DNA of 64,000 nucleotides from Rhizobium leguminosarum bv. trifolii WSM2297 (GCF_000271845.1 NZ_JH719395.1:4221186-4285185); one strand, 5' to 3'. Counted from the stretch's first letter, positions 44,047 to 53,601 are shown. Notes: a model not told the origin generated them from the letters alone. Program-made: numbers and translations.

Positions 44047-45066
44047 TCAATTGCGGACCGGGCCGGTCGAATCGCGCGCGATCAGCGTGACCGGCACCTT
44101 GACGATCGCACCCTGCCCGGATCCGTCCCCCGTTTGCTGTGCCTCGATCAGCGCTTCCAGCAGCCGTGCTGCCTGCTGCCCGACATTGCGGATCGGCTGT
44201 GCGACCGTTGTCAGCCGTGGGGAGACGTAGGCTGCCTCCGGCAGGTCGTCGAAGCCGACGACCGAATAATCCTTCGGCACCGAAAATCCGCGATCCTGGA
44301 TGGCATGGATCGCGGCAATCGCCGAAACGTCGGTGGTGCCGATGATCGCGGTGATCTCGGGCCGAGACGCCAGCAATTCTCGCGCCAGCCGGTAGGTCTC
44401 GGCAAAGCTGTGCTCTTCCGCCATCGCCACGACGGCAGGCTTGATGCCGTCTTTGGTCATTTCCGCCGTGATGCCCTGCAGGCGAAGCTGGATCGGTTGG
44501 CTATGTGCGGGCGCCCCGACGATGGCGATCGCCCGGTGGCCGAGGCCGATCAGATGGCGCGCCATCAGCCGTCCGCCGTCCTCGTGATCGGCCATCACAG
44601 CGTCGTCGGCGATGCCGTTCAACTCGCGGTCGATGGCGATGATCGGAATGCTGGCGTCCCGCAGCACCCCGAAATGTTCGATGCTGCCGAAAGCGCTTGC
44701 GACGATGACGCCATCGACGCGCTGGGCGAGCAGCATCGAGATATAGCGCGCCTCGTGATCCATATTTTCCGCCGTGCTGCAGATCAGCGTCTGATAGCCG
44801 TGCTGAAACAATTCCTGCTCGATGGCATGGGCAAGGATGCCGAAGAACGGCACGTCGATCGACGGCAGCATCAATCCGATCATCCGGCTTGGCGCACCGC
44901 GCAGCATGCGGGCACCCTTGCTGGGTGTGTAGTTCAGCGTTCGGATCGCTGCCTCTACGCGGTCCCTGAGCTCAGGCGAGGCGTAACCGCTGTTGTTGAG
45001 CACACGCGAGACCGAAGAGACCGACGTTCCCGCAAGTTTGGCGATATGTCTGATGCTGGTCGTCAC
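44047..45066 (-). CDS. LacI-family transcriptional repressor
   Basis: A 339-residue repressor. The HTH is SIRHIAKLAGTSVSSVSRVL followed by the hinge helix NNSGYASPELRDRV. The effector domain has PSIDVPFFGILAHAIEQEL, VDGVIVASAF and VVGFDDLPEAAYVSP, closest to ribose/galactose-type LacI proteins. The GTG at 45066 puts the HTH at the N-terminus and gives the normal LacI length; the frame runs on upstream for 17 codons without family likeness. It probably binds the paired operators at 38799-38870, the only LacI-type sites I found in the island. Confidence 0.88.
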   Translation of the reverse strand: MTTSIRHIAKLAGTSVSSVSRVLNNSGYASPELRDRVEAAIRTLNYTPSKGARMLRGAPSRMIGLMLPSIDVPFFGILAHAIEQELFQHGYQTLICSTAENMDHEARYISMLLAQRVDGVIVASAFGSIEHFGVLRDASIPIIAIDRELNGIADDAVMADHEDGGRLMARHLIGLGHRAIAIVGAPAHSQPIQLRLQGITAEMTKDGIKPAVVAMAEEHSFAETYRLARELLASRPEITAIIGTTDVSAIAAIHAIQDRGFSVPKDYSVVGFDDLPEAAYVSPRLTTVAQPIRNVGQQAARLLEALIEAQQTGDGSGQGAIVKVPVTLIARDSTGPVRN

Positions 45067-45203
45067 GGGCCCGCATTTCTCTCTTTCTGTAGCGCCAGAC
45101 GAAGGACGCCGTCGCACTTTGAATGCTGCACAACTTATCCTTAAATTGATTCCGATCTAAGCACTTCCTGCGCCATAACGATGCCATCCGACATGGACAC
45201 CAG

Positions 45204-45841
45204 ATGAACGACACAGTCCTCCTTTTTCACGGCATTGCCCGGACGAAGAAAAGCATGGAGAAGCTCGCGGTCTTCCTGTCCGGCAACGGTTATCGGGTTG
45301 TCAATGTCGGTTACCCCTCCACCCGGTTTTCGATCGGCGACCTCGTCGACATCGTTCGGCCGCAGATCGATGCGGCCGCGAAGGAGGCGGGCGACGGCCG
45401 TCTGCACTTTGTCGGTTACTCGATGGGTGGGCTGCTTATCCGCGCTTTTCTCAGGAACCATCGCCCGCCGAACCTGGGAAGAGTGGTCATGGTCGGAACG
45501 CCGAACAATGGCAGCCAGATCGCCGAGTTCCTCAAGACCTGGCCGCTCTACAGGAAGTTCTATGGACCGGCCGGGCAGCAGCTCATTACCGATCATACTG
45601 CCATGACCGAGCTGTTCGGCACGGTCGATTACGAGCTTGGCATCATCGCGGGGAACAGAACCATCGACCCGGTCTCTTCCCTGATCATCGGCCTCAGGGT
45701 GCCGAATGATGGAAAGGTGTCGGTGGAGAGCACCCGTCGGCGCATATCGTCATTCCCGCCAACCACACTTTCCTGCCGGTCAACAAGACCATGTGGAGGC
45801 AGACCCTGTCGTTTCTGCAGGATGGGCGGTTTCTGGCCTAA
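45204..45841 (+). pseudogene. Lipase-like alpha/beta hydrolase gene with a frameshift near its 3' end
   Basis: The first 178 codons encode an alpha/beta hydrolase: HGIARTKKSMEKLA, nucleophile elbow VGYSMGGLLIRAFL, VGTPNNGSQIAEFL and acid loop NDGKVSVEST. At about 45733 (CACCCG) the family's ending moves to the -1 frame: HIVIPANHTFLPVNKTMWRQ then TLSFLQDGRFLA and a stop at 45841. The direct frame instead runs to 45953 with an arginine/proline-rich tail unlike the family, and overlaps the next gene. The catalytic His of NHTF is therefore in the wrong frame. Either a one-base deletion inactivated the gene, or the sequence has an error, or a -1 shift occurs. Confidence 0.75.
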
Positions 45842-45915
45842 AACACGGATGGCAGCGACCGGCGCCGATACGCCGTCCAATCACCAGATGAGAATAAACG
45901 CGCAACAGGGGCGGA

Positions 45916-45938
45916 CCTCACCGTTGAACGGTGAGGTC
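45916..45938. terminator. Hairpin at the end of the acyltransferase gene
   Basis: ACCTCACCGTT-G-AACGGTGAGGT is a perfect palindrome with 11-base arms overlapping the acyltransferase stop codon. It lies between convergent genes and may stop transcription from both sides, though no T-run follows. Confidence 0.45.
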
Positions 45939-47762
45939 TTGCTTAACCTTTGAAATCAGAAGGCGGGAGCCGTCAGCGGTGAAGTGCCCGTAGTCGAATT
46001 GCACCGGGTCCCCGTTTTGTGTCCACACGACACAGTCCGGGTTGCACATGGTCTTATAGGTGGAGATGTATGTTGCTCCGCTTCCGGCCAATGCGTCCCG
46101 AATGTCCATACCGATGTGCTGCCGAGGCGCCAGATGATCGGCGGCCTTAAATGGCTGCCTGTCGTAGAGAGAGTGAGCGAGCAGCCGCGGCAAGGAAGAT
46201 TTATACTCTGCCACTGGTCCGAAGACGACGATCTTTTTGGCAAAGGGTGAGAGGTAGTCCACCGTCTTTCTGATGAGTTTGACGTCGTCTGCCGTCCAGC
46301 GTCCAGCCAACACGAGAATATCCACCTTGTGGCTCGGCAAAAACTCTTTGAATACGTAGTTCATCAGTTCCACGCACCGATCTTCGCCCTCGGCATCAAG
46401 AGTAGGACGGCACCCTGATGCGTTGGCTTGAATGATGTTGGCTCCCGGCAGCGTCTTCAATCCAGGATATAGGTGAGCGGCGTGACTATCACCGACGAGC
46501 GCTATGTTTTGCTGATTATTTGAGAGAGCCAAGCAGCCGTCGCGATCGTATTTTTCGATACCGTCGTTTGACGTCAGGAAACATTTTCCACTGCGGAAGG
46601 CTGTCGAGGGGTCGTAATCGGCAAATTCCGCCACCCGCTCAACGAGCTTGTTGTCATCCTTCATTTGATTGGCGGCGAGTTGCCCGACGAATGCCAGCAT
46701 TGCTACGGACGCAATTGAGGCAGCCCCGGCGGCGACGGATGCCATAGGCCGGTATCGCATCGTTCGGAAGGGCGTTTCGATGAATCGCCACGAAACATAT
46801 GCGACGGCAAAACTCAAAGCGACCGGCACCAATTGCCAGCCATGCTCCCACGCCCCGTATTGGTTCGAAAACACCCAGATCGGCCAATGCCACAGATAGA
46901 GGGAATACGAGATCAAGCCTATGGCGGTGGCGACCCTCAACGATAGAAGCTTGCTGACGAGCGTGCCTGGACCCGCCCAGATGATCAGGGCCGTGCCTGC
47001 CGTCGCGGGCAAGGCCATCAACCCGGGAAACTCAGAGGTTTTTGACAACAGCAATGCGCTGAGGCAGATCGCCAGGGCGCCGATTGCCGAAAGCGCACTG
47101 TTGATCCGCATATCGGTGAATTTCGTCAATGCCGGTGCTGCGATGAGGGAGCCGACTAGCAGTTCCCACGCGCGGTATTGCACAAGATAGAAAGCTGCCG
47201 AGCGATTGATTGGAACAGTGATGATCGAAGCAATGATGCTGACTGCGAAAAGTCCCGCTATGGCGATCCCCGTTGCCCTGCGCCCTTGCCGGCTCGCTAC
47301 CATGATGATCAGTGGAAAAATGACGTAGAACTGCTCTTCGACCGACAACGACCATGTGTGCAGGACCGGATTGAATTCCGCGGAATCATCGAAATATCCA
47401 GTGGTCAGATAGAAGTAGACATTGGAAGCAAAGAGCGCAGAAGAGGTAACAGACTTAAAGACCCGCAGGCTTTCATCAGGCAGCATCGTAAAATACGAAA
47501 CCGCCATCACAACAGCATACATGGCCACGACAGCCGGAAGAATTCGTTTGGCTCGACGGCTATAGAAGTTGCCGATCGAAAACCGGCCATCGCTCGCTTC
47601 AGCGAGAATTATTTTCGTAATCAGGTATCCCGATATTACGAAAAAAATGTCCACGCCGATAAATCCGCCGGGAAGAAAGCGATCAAATCCACAGTGATAA
47701 AGAATCACAAAAATGACGGCTACGGCTCGAAGGCCGTCGATATCTTGACGATGCGTAATCAT
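45918..47762 (-). CDS. Acyltransferase-3 / SGNH fusion protein (OafA-type)
   Basis: A 614-residue protein. The N-terminal 370 residues form a ten-helix acyltransferase-3 domain (DIDGLRAVAVIFVILYHCGF with the conserved His, then FIGVDIFFVISGYLIT and the HTWSLSVEEQFYVIFPL block). The C-terminal 230 residues are a periplasmic SGNH domain with ALVGDSHAAHLYPGL (Ser) and DYGHFTADGSRLL (His). Such proteins add acetyl or other acyl groups to O-antigen or exopolysaccharide. ATG 47762 has GAGG six bases before it. It neighbours a polysaccharide polymerase-like gene. Confidence 0.92.
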   Translation of the reverse strand: MITHRQDIDGLRAVAVIFVILYHCGFDRFLPGGFIGVDIFFVISGYLITKIILAEASDGRFSIGNFYSRRAKRILPAVVAMYAVVMAVSYFTMLPDESLRVFKSVTSSALFASNVYFYLTTGYFDDSAEFNPVLHTWSLSVEEQFYVIFPLIIMVASRQGRRATGIAIAGLFAVSIIASIITVPINRSAAFYLVQYRAWELLVGSLIAAPALTKFTDMRINSALSAIGALAICLSALLLSKTSEFPGLMALPATAGTALIIWAGPGTLVSKLLSLRVATAIGLISYSLYLWHWPIWVFSNQYGAWEHGWQLVPVALSFAVAYVSWRFIETPFRTMRYRPMASVAAGAASIASVAMLAFVGQLAANQMKDDNKLVERVAEFADYDPSTAFRSGKCFLTSNDGIEKYDRDGCLALSNNQQNIALVGDSHAAHLYPGLKTLPGANIIQANASGCRPTLDAEGEDRCVELMNYVFKEFLPSHKVDILVLAGRWTADDVKLIRKTVDYLSPFAKKIVVFGPVAEYKSSLPRLLAHSLYDRQPFKAADHLAPRQHIGMDIRDALAGSGATYISTYKTMCNPDCVVWTQNGDPVQFDYGHFTADGSRLLISKVKQDLTVQR

Positions 47763-48298
47763 TTTCGGCCTCGGTTTTGGCCTCCCGGAATTTCGTAACG
47801 TGAGACCGTTCAATATGCAACCAGGGTCAGGGTAAAATGAAAACTACTCGCCTTAGAAGCGTTTCGACCCACAGATAAAAGGCCCATCGAACGGGCGCCG
47901 GGCGGCCGCAAGGTCATCTAGGTTTTCGAGATAGTGTTTATTTTACCATTGGTCCAATGACGCCGACTAGGAGAAGGATGGCGTCCATCAGCTCAACAGT
48001 GATTGACCAAACAGCTGCCTTTCAACGGTCCCCGACTCAGGCCACGGAAGAAGACTGACGGGCGATTAAAATGAGCTGCTGAAACACAGCGGCGGCGTTG
48101 CCACGACGCCATGCAGGAAAAATCGGGCGAACGTGTGACGAGCCAGGTTCGGTGGGCCGATCTTGGGCCCGAGATGCGATGCGGCTTCAACTCGCTGGGG
48201 ATAGCGGCCGTTCAGGTTAAGATAATTTTCAGATATTCAAACATCCGCCACACCACAGCTCACTATTGTGAGCGACAAGCATATCGAAGGAAGATCTG
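47763..48298. promoter_or_regulatory. Divergent intergenic region
   Basis: About 535 bases between the acyltransferase and beta-helix genes, with promoters expected for both. An AT-richer patch at 47930-47960 contains CATTGGTCCAATG, a 13-base palindrome. Open frames within it are short and lack ribosome-binding sites. Confidence 0.4.
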
Positions 48299-49444
48299 AT
48301 GCCCGCCATCTTGCGAAAGAAAATTCATGGAGCATCCACACGTGGGCAGGTCATCGACGGTGCTGAGGATATCGGCGTCGCCTATCAGGTGTTTTCCGAT
48401 ACGGTAGTCGAAGACGTGGTGGTCAAGAATTCTCCCCGCGGCTTCAAATTTCACAATGGCAAGAACCTTGTCGTAAGGCGCTGCGAAACCGAAAATGTGA
48501 ACGGCGACGGCATTTACCTGACCATGACGTCGGATGTGTTGCTGGAGAACAACCGGGTCGGCGCGGCGCCCGGCCAGGGGGCGGATTGTTGCCAATTCGC
48601 CTACGAAAACCGTGACGCCAACATAAGTTCCAATGTGGTGGTCCGGGGCAACCTTTTTCTACAGAGGCCAAGCAGTACCTCGAACAAGGGGGCGCTGGTT
48701 TGCGGCAGGACCCGCAACTACCGGGTTGAATATAATTTCATCGGCGGGAAGAATTTTTCTTTTTCATCGATCGGCGACGATGCGGTGGTGCGCAGCAATA
48801 TCATGCGCGACGGCAGGATGAACGATTATTCCTTCGGCTATGGAGTTGGCGATCAAGTCAGCCATGCCGGCCACCATGTCTATGACAACAGGATTGAGAA
48901 CAGCAATCGCGGCGTCAGTTTGAGCGGTTATTCGGATCAAAATCTGGCCTTTCGCAAAGATATGAATATCCACGATAACGTCATCAGCGAATGTGAGATC
49001 GCCTTTTTCGCCAATCGACCATGGTCCGGAAGCTTTCGACGCAACATATTCCTGCGGTGCAAGCAGGGCATTCTGCTGAAGGGGAACGGGAAGGAGACCG
49101 CGGGGGAAATTGACGGCAACTATTTCAACGACGGCAGCTTTCTGAACGTGACTGCGCCGCCGCTTCGCTTCAAGCCCGATGGAAAGGCTTCCGTTTCCTC
49201 CGGCGAATGGACATCCGAGCCCGACGAAATCCGCATCCAGTGGCGTGACAAGGGCATCGATATACCGGGCGCCAACCGGCCTTCCATTACGGTTGAACCC
49301 GGTATGGAATTGTCCTGCGTCTTGCTGGCCCGCAAGGAGCAGAATTGGATGTTGGCGATCGCCGAGACTGCTTATGACGATTTCACGCCACGCGCCTGGG
49401 AAGAAAACATGCTGCCTTGGCAGAAGCGCTATCTCTCGATCTGA
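48299..49444 (+). CDS. Right-handed parallel beta-helix protein
   Basis: A 381-residue protein made of short, repeating strand-turn units rich in Asn, Val and Gly (FSDTVVEDVVVKNSPRGFKF, NLVVRRCETENVNGDGIYLT, SNVVVRGNLFLQRPS, HHVYDNRIENSNRGVSLSG, MNIHDNVISECEIAFFA). This PbH1 pattern is that of pectate-lyase-like beta helices. There is no signal peptide and no recognisable catalytic Asp triad. ATG 48299 follows GAAGGAAGATCTG. Beta-helix proteins beside polysaccharide genes can act as lyases, epimerases or structural factors; the role here is open. Confidence 0.72.
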   Translation: MPAILRKKIHGASTRGQVIDGAEDIGVAYQVFSDTVVEDVVVKNSPRGFKFHNGKNLVVRRCETENVNGDGIYLTMTSDVLLENNRVGAAPGQGADCCQFAYENRDANISSNVVVRGNLFLQRPSSTSNKGALVCGRTRNYRVEYNFIGGKNFSFSSIGDDAVVRSNIMRDGRMNDYSFGYGVGDQVSHAGHHVYDNRIENSNRGVSLSGYSDQNLAFRKDMNIHDNVISECEIAFFANRPWSGSFRRNIFLRCKQGILLKGNGKETAGEIDGNYFNDGSFLNVTAPPLRFKPDGKASVSSGEWTSEPDEIRIQWRDKGIDIPGANRPSITVEPGMELSCVLLARKEQNWMLAIAETAYDDFTPRAWEENMLPWQKRYLSI

Positions 49445-49545
49445 ACGGCTGGTCGCGTGCCCATCCGGCGGCGACACATATTAACCGACGCGACGAAAAC
49501 GGCGGAATGAGGCGCTCTACCGCCAGACGTCGAACACATCTTCCC

Positions 49546-50883
49546 TCAAGGCTGGTATTGATTCCGATTTATTCGCAGCCTGGGACGCAGTTCCGAGAGT
49601 GCGATGACCATATGTGGCCAGCAAATAAAAGGTGCCAGCATCATGCCTGCCTCGGTCATGGCTCCAAGCATGATGAGGATGATGATGACAATTTCCTTTC
49701 GCCTGGCGCCCGATTCTGCCGGATCGGGGTCGACGATCGTCATCTTCCTGAACACGCGGGTCAGCGCAAACAACGTCCATGCGGTAACGCCCGGAATGCC
49801 GATATTGAGCGCTAGCTCAAGATAGGTGTTATGGGTCGATCGTGCATCGAAGGTAACCTTGACGTACTCTTCCATGACATCGGGCTGACGAAACATCGCA
49901 AACCCATAACCTGTTATGGGCCTATCCCATATCAACGGAAATAGCTGTTCCCAGATATTGGTGCGACCGGAGAAGGTAATGTCTTTGCCGAATGCTTCCG
50001 CAACCGCTGAAGCCACGCCGAGGTAAACGAAGCTGGCGCCGAACCCGATGATCACGAACAACAGGAAAACAACGAAGGAACGAAAAAGACGGTTCGGGTA
50101 AATGTGAATAACGCGAATGCCATACAGCATCATGCTGCCGAACATCGTCAAGACAACAGCTGTCGAGGATTTTGTAGCCACAATCAAGGCGAGAAGGCAA
50201 AGCATCGCAGCCCAGCGTATCAGGGTACTGTAACGAAGCCGGCCGAGTTTCTCCGTCGATAGCAGGCAGACAAAACTGACCGAGCAAAACTGCCCCAACG
50301 TGTTCTTGTGATAAAATGCGCCTTTGACCATGCCCGCATAGCTGCCACGCATGATGGCGAATTGTGGGAAAGCCGCTGTATAGAGAACGTTGATGAATGC
50401 GGCGGCAATCGCAAAACGGCCGAGTACTTTGAAGGCTTCGACATTGCCGTAGCGCGCGCGATACAGAAGAGGCGGGATCGCGAGAACGATGACCGCAGCC
50501 AATCCCTTTAAGGATGCGGTCTTGTCGATGGAGAAGACGATTGATGTCAGGCAGGAAATGCCAACAACCACGATGAACGGCGAAAACCTTGAAAAGACCC
50601 GCAGGAACTGTTTCTGCTCCAGCAGAAAATATAAGCCCGACAAGGGAATAAGGCCGTAGAGCAATATTTTCATCGGCAGCGGGTCGACCGCGGCGCCGTC
50701 GTCGAAGTTTGCAGGCAGGCCGTACCACATGCCTGTCGCCCGCCAAAGAGACGCGTAAAATGCTATCGTAAGGACCAGCTTTGCCAGCACATCGCGCCGG
50801 ACGCGCCACCGGGGCACAGACTGCCGGTGGTAGCCCGCCGGATAGTGGTGTCTTGCCAAGGCTGCATTTTCTATCGTCATCAA
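49546..50883 (-). CDS. O-antigen ligase/polymerase-like membrane protein (ExoQ-type)
   Basis: A 445-residue protein with about eleven hydrophobic segments. The periplasmic loop near residues 310-360 has FSGRTNIWEQLFPLIWDRPI, GYGFAMFRQPD and RSTHNTYLELALNIGIPG. The Arg and His of that loop are conserved in the Wzy/WaaL family and rhizobial ExoQ. Such proteins polymerise or ligate repeat units of exopolysaccharide at the outer face of the inner membrane. It is convergent with the beta-helix gene. A cytoplasmic N-terminus of about 35 residues is basic. Confidence 0.87.
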   Translation of the reverse strand: MMTIENAALARHHYPAGYHRQSVPRWRVRRDVLAKLVLTIAFYASLWRATGMWYGLPANFDDGAAVDPLPMKILLYGLIPLSGLYFLLEQKQFLRVFSRFSPFIVVVGISCLTSIVFSIDKTASLKGLAAVIVLAIPPLLYRARYGNVEAFKVLGRFAIAAAFINVLYTAAFPQFAIMRGSYAGMVKGAFYHKNTLGQFCSVSFVCLLSTEKLGRLRYSTLIRWAAMLCLLALIVATKSSTAVVLTMFGSMMLYGIRVIHIYPNRLFRSFVVFLLFVIIGFGASFVYLGVASAVAEAFGKDITFSGRTNIWEQLFPLIWDRPITGYGFAMFRQPDVMEEYVKVTFDARSTHNTYLELALNIGIPGVTAWTLFALTRVFRKMTIVDPDPAESGARRKEIVIIILIMLGAMTEAGMMLAPFICWPHMVIALSELRPRLRINRNQYQP

Positions 50884-51333
50884 AGGCTCATATAAATCAA
50901 TCTTGAGAACCCCGGCTGTTCGCCACGATCAAGGCAATGCCGGTATTCGATTGAACGGAGGCGGGAACTGGTCTGTGCATCCTCGGCTTCCGCTCGCGAA
51001 GAACGAATTCGTTTTTGGCGGTATCGATAACGTCGTCCTAGTTTCGCAAACTGCCCGTTTCGGTGGGCGATTCAGCCTGGGCAAATTTGACCAGTGGCCC
51101 CAAGCGTCTTGAAGCGGCACGTCGCACTTCGCCATGCGGCACGACTTTAAGCGAACTCATATCGTGAATCCAGCCGATAAAATCATGTCATCATGTCGCG
51201 CCGTTAGCCGTCCAATCGACTCTAGACTATTGGCACTACCGGGGCGCTTTTGCGGCGAACCCGATTTTTGGAACCAAAAACCGAACCCGCCGTTGATTGC
51301 CATGCCCAAGCGTGTCCGGGAGGCAGGACAGAC
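50884..51333. promoter_or_regulatory. Divergent intergenic region upstream of ku
   Basis: About 450 bases between the divergent polymerase-like gene and the first Ku gene. No frame with a credible start and composition was seen. It must contain promoters for both genes, but no boxes can be assigned with confidence. Confidence 0.35.
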
Positions 51334-52137
51334 ATGGCACGTCAGACATTCTGGAAAGGTTATCTCAAGCTCTCGCTCGTCACCGCCGCCGTCTCGCTGA
51401 CGCCGGCGACGACCGAAAGCAACAAAGTGCGGTTCCATGTGCTCAATCGCCAGACCAGGAATCGCGTCGAAAGCCGCTATGTCGACAGCGTCACCCATAA
51501 GCCGGTTGCCGATCGGGACCAAGTGAAAGGTTATCCGCGCGGCGAGGACGACTATGTCCTGCTCGAAGACGAGGAGCTCGAGGAGGTCGGGCTCGAAAGC
51601 ACCCGCACCATCGATATCGATACATTCGTACCGCGCGGCTCGATCGATTGGATCTGGTACGACAAACCGCATTTTCTGGCGCCCGAGGACAAGGTCGGAG
51701 TGGAAGCCTTCTGCGTCATCCGCGAGGCGATGAAAGCGAACGATGTCGTCGGCATCGCCCGGCTCGTCCTCTATCGGCGCGAGCGTGCCGTGCTGTTGGA
51801 GCCGCAGGGCAAGGGTATCGTTCTGTGGACCCTGCGTTATGGCGACGAGGTGCGCGAGCCGGTGGCCGAACTCGACAGCAAGGCGGAGATCGACAGCAAT
51901 CTGCTGACGCTGATGAAGCAGCTGGTGAAGGAAGAGACGAAGGATTGGAGCCCGGCCATGGTGCAGGATCCGATCCAGAAGCGCCTGAAGTCGATGATCC
52001 GCGGCAAGCAGAAGAACCTGAAGAAGGCCGCGCCTGCGAAAAAACCCGCACCGGTCAAATCGACCGGCAACGTGATCAATATCATGGATGCGCTGAAAAA
52101 GAGCCTGGCCGCGGAGGACGGGGGCAAGCCGCGTTAG
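51334..52137 (+). CDS. Ku-type DNA end-binding protein, copy 1
   Basis: A 267-residue bacterial Ku: FWKGYLKLSLVTAAVSL, VRFHVLNRQTRNRVESRYVD, the bridge region with GVEAFCVIREAMKANDVVGI and ARLVLYRRERAVLLEP, and a lysine-rich C-terminus (KKAAPAKKPAPVKST). Ku homodimers encircle DNA ends and recruit the LigD ligase in non-homologous end joining. ATG 51334 has GGGAGG well placed. A second Ku gene lies convergently 44 bases away; no ligD is present in the window. Confidence 0.95.
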   Translation: MARQTFWKGYLKLSLVTAAVSLTPATTESNKVRFHVLNRQTRNRVESRYVDSVTHKPVADRDQVKGYPRGEDDYVLLEDEELEEVGLESTRTIDIDTFVPRGSIDWIWYDKPHFLAPEDKVGVEAFCVIREAMKANDVVGIARLVLYRRERAVLLEPQGKGIVLWTLRYGDEVREPVAELDSKAEIDSNLLTLMKQLVKEETKDWSPAMVQDPIQKRLKSMIRGKQKNLKKAAPAKKPAPVKSTGNVINIMDALKKSLAAEDGGKPR

Positions 52138-52181
52138 GGAAAACGCGGTGGCATTTCGCCCGATGGGTTTGGAGAACCACC

Positions 52182-53033
52182 TCAGCTCGCCTTCTTGCTG
52201 CGGTTGTCGCTGCGTGCGGGCGCCTTCTTCGCCGCCGGCTTCTTTGCCGAGCTTTTGCCGCTCATCCCGGCGCTCTGGCGCAGCGCTTCCATCAGGTCGA
52301 CAACCTTGCGTTCCGGAGGCTGTTTCTTCTTCGGCGGTGCCCGGCCCTCGATCTTCGCCTTCACCAACTCGACGAGGGCAGCCTCGTAGCGATCCACATA
52401 TTCGCTCGGTTCGAAACTGCCCTGCTTGGTGCCGATGATATGGCCCGCAAGCGCGATCATCTCCTTGTCGAACTTGATGTCGGGAATGTCGTTGAAGACG
52501 GTGTCGGCCGAACGCACCTCGTAGTCGAAATTCAGCATCGTCGCGACGATGCAATCGTCATGTGGGCGGATCAGCAGCGTTCGGTTGCGCCGGAACAGCA
52601 CGGCTTCGGCGAGGGCTGCGACCTTGCCGTCACGCATGCTCCTGGCGATCAGCGACAGCGCCTCCTCGTCGTGTTCGTCAAGGGGTGCAAGATAGTAGGG
52701 CCGGTCGAAATAAAGCTTGTCGATATCGTCGTAGCCGATGAACGCCTTGACGTTGAGCACCTTGTCGCTTTCCGGCATGAGTGCGGCGATCTCGTCGCCC
52801 TCGATGACGATGTAATCGCCATTCTCCATCTGGTAGCCCTTGACCTGGTCGTCCCGCTCGACCGGTTTGCCGGTCTCGCTGTCGATGAATTGCCGTTCCA
52901 CCCGGTGACCGGTCCTGCGGTTGATGATGTTGAAGGAGACGCGGTCGGAAGAGGAAATGGCGGTGTAAAGCCCGACGGCGCAGGCCAGGTCGCCCACTTT
53001 CAGATGACCTTTCCAGCTTGCCCGCGCGGCCAT
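52182..53033 (-). CDS. Ku-type DNA end-binding protein, copy 2
   Basis: A 283-residue Ku protein: ASWKGHLKVGDLACAVGLYT, VSFNIINRRTGHRVERQFID, VLNVKAFIGYDDIDKLYFDR and ALAEAVLFRRNRTLLIRPHD. The tail is longer and more basic (KKPAAKKAPARSDNRSKKAS) than in copy 1. The two copies are clearly diverged, so they are not a recent duplication. GGAGG lies five bases before ATG 53033. Sinorhizobium is known to carry several ku genes, so multiple copies are normal for rhizobia. Confidence 0.95.
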   Translation of the reverse strand: MAARASWKGHLKVGDLACAVGLYTAISSSDRVSFNIINRRTGHRVERQFIDSETGKPVERDDQVKGYQMENGDYIVIEGDEIAALMPESDKVLNVKAFIGYDDIDKLYFDRPYYLAPLDEHDEEALSLIARSMRDGKVAALAEAVLFRRNRTLLIRPHDDCIVATMLNFDYEVRSADTVFNDIPDIKFDKEMIALAGHIIGTKQGSFEPSEYVDRYEAALVELVKAKIEGRAPPKKKQPPERKVVDLMEALRQSAGMSGKSSAKKPAAKKAPARSDNRSKKAS

Positions 53034-53051
53034 TCCATCCTCCGTCGCAAA

Positions 53052-53285
53052 TCAGAGCCGACTGTTGCTCTTGTCGGTTTCGAGTTCCTGAAATGCCCAG
53101 CCGTCGCCGTCGGGCGCGGGATAGGCGAGCAGCGCGTCACCATCGCCGATCTTCTGGCGCGACGCGGCGTCCCTGGCGTGAACGATCGCTTCATCGGCCG
53201 TTGCGTAGGTTTCCGAGAGCGTGTCGCCGAGTTTATACGCCCAACCATTGTCATGCGGTACGACCTGATAGGTGATATCGGCCAT
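53052..53285 (-). CDS. DUF2188-type small protein
   Basis: A 77-residue protein, MADITYQVVPHDNGWAYKLG followed by an ATADEAIVHARDAASRQK helix and GWAFQELETDKSNSRL. The YQVVPHD-GW start and the T-x-x-EA-x-x-A-R helix match DUF2188, a small family of unknown function. It is 18 bases upstream of the second Ku gene on the same strand and possibly cotranscribed with it. AGAGGAG precedes the ATG. Confidence 0.75.
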   Translation of the reverse strand: MADITYQVVPHDNGWAYKLGDTLSETYATADEAIVHARDAASRQKIGDGDALLAYPAPDGDGWAFQELETDKSNSRL

Positions 53286-53340
53286 TTCGGATCTCCTCTT
53301 GCCAATTATATAGGGGGCATCATGGCGTTGCCATCATGCT

Positions 53341-53601
53341 CTAATTCCGATTTGTTTTACGCCGCTCATCAAGGGCGATGATTTTCTCCACCGAAGCGAT
53401 ATCCTCGCTGGTGACGACGGGAACCGGATCGGCCGCGATCGCCTCCAGCACCTCCTGCGAGACGGCACCGTTGCGGATCGCCCATTCCAGCGTCTCGCGT
53501 GTTTCTCGCTCGGCCTTGAGCTGAGCATAGAGCGCGACGATCAGCCGATCGCGGGCGTCCATGCGCCCGCCCTGGCGATCCATTCTGCGGACATGCACCA
53601 T
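53341..53601 (-). CDS. Small hypothetical protein
   Basis: An 86-residue soluble, helical protein with MDARDRLIVALYAQLKAERE and TRETLEWAIRNGAVSQEVLE, then a C-terminal DIASVEKIIALDERRK. AGGTGGA precedes the ATG at 53601. An in-frame ATG (MDARD) lies 14 codons in. No recognised family or partner; it sits 55 bases upstream of the DUF2188 gene in the same direction. Confidence 0.6.
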   Translation of the reverse strand: MVHVRRMDRQGGRMDARDRLIVALYAQLKAERETRETLEWAIRNGAVSQEVLEAIAADPVPVVTSEDIASVEKIIALDERRKTNRN

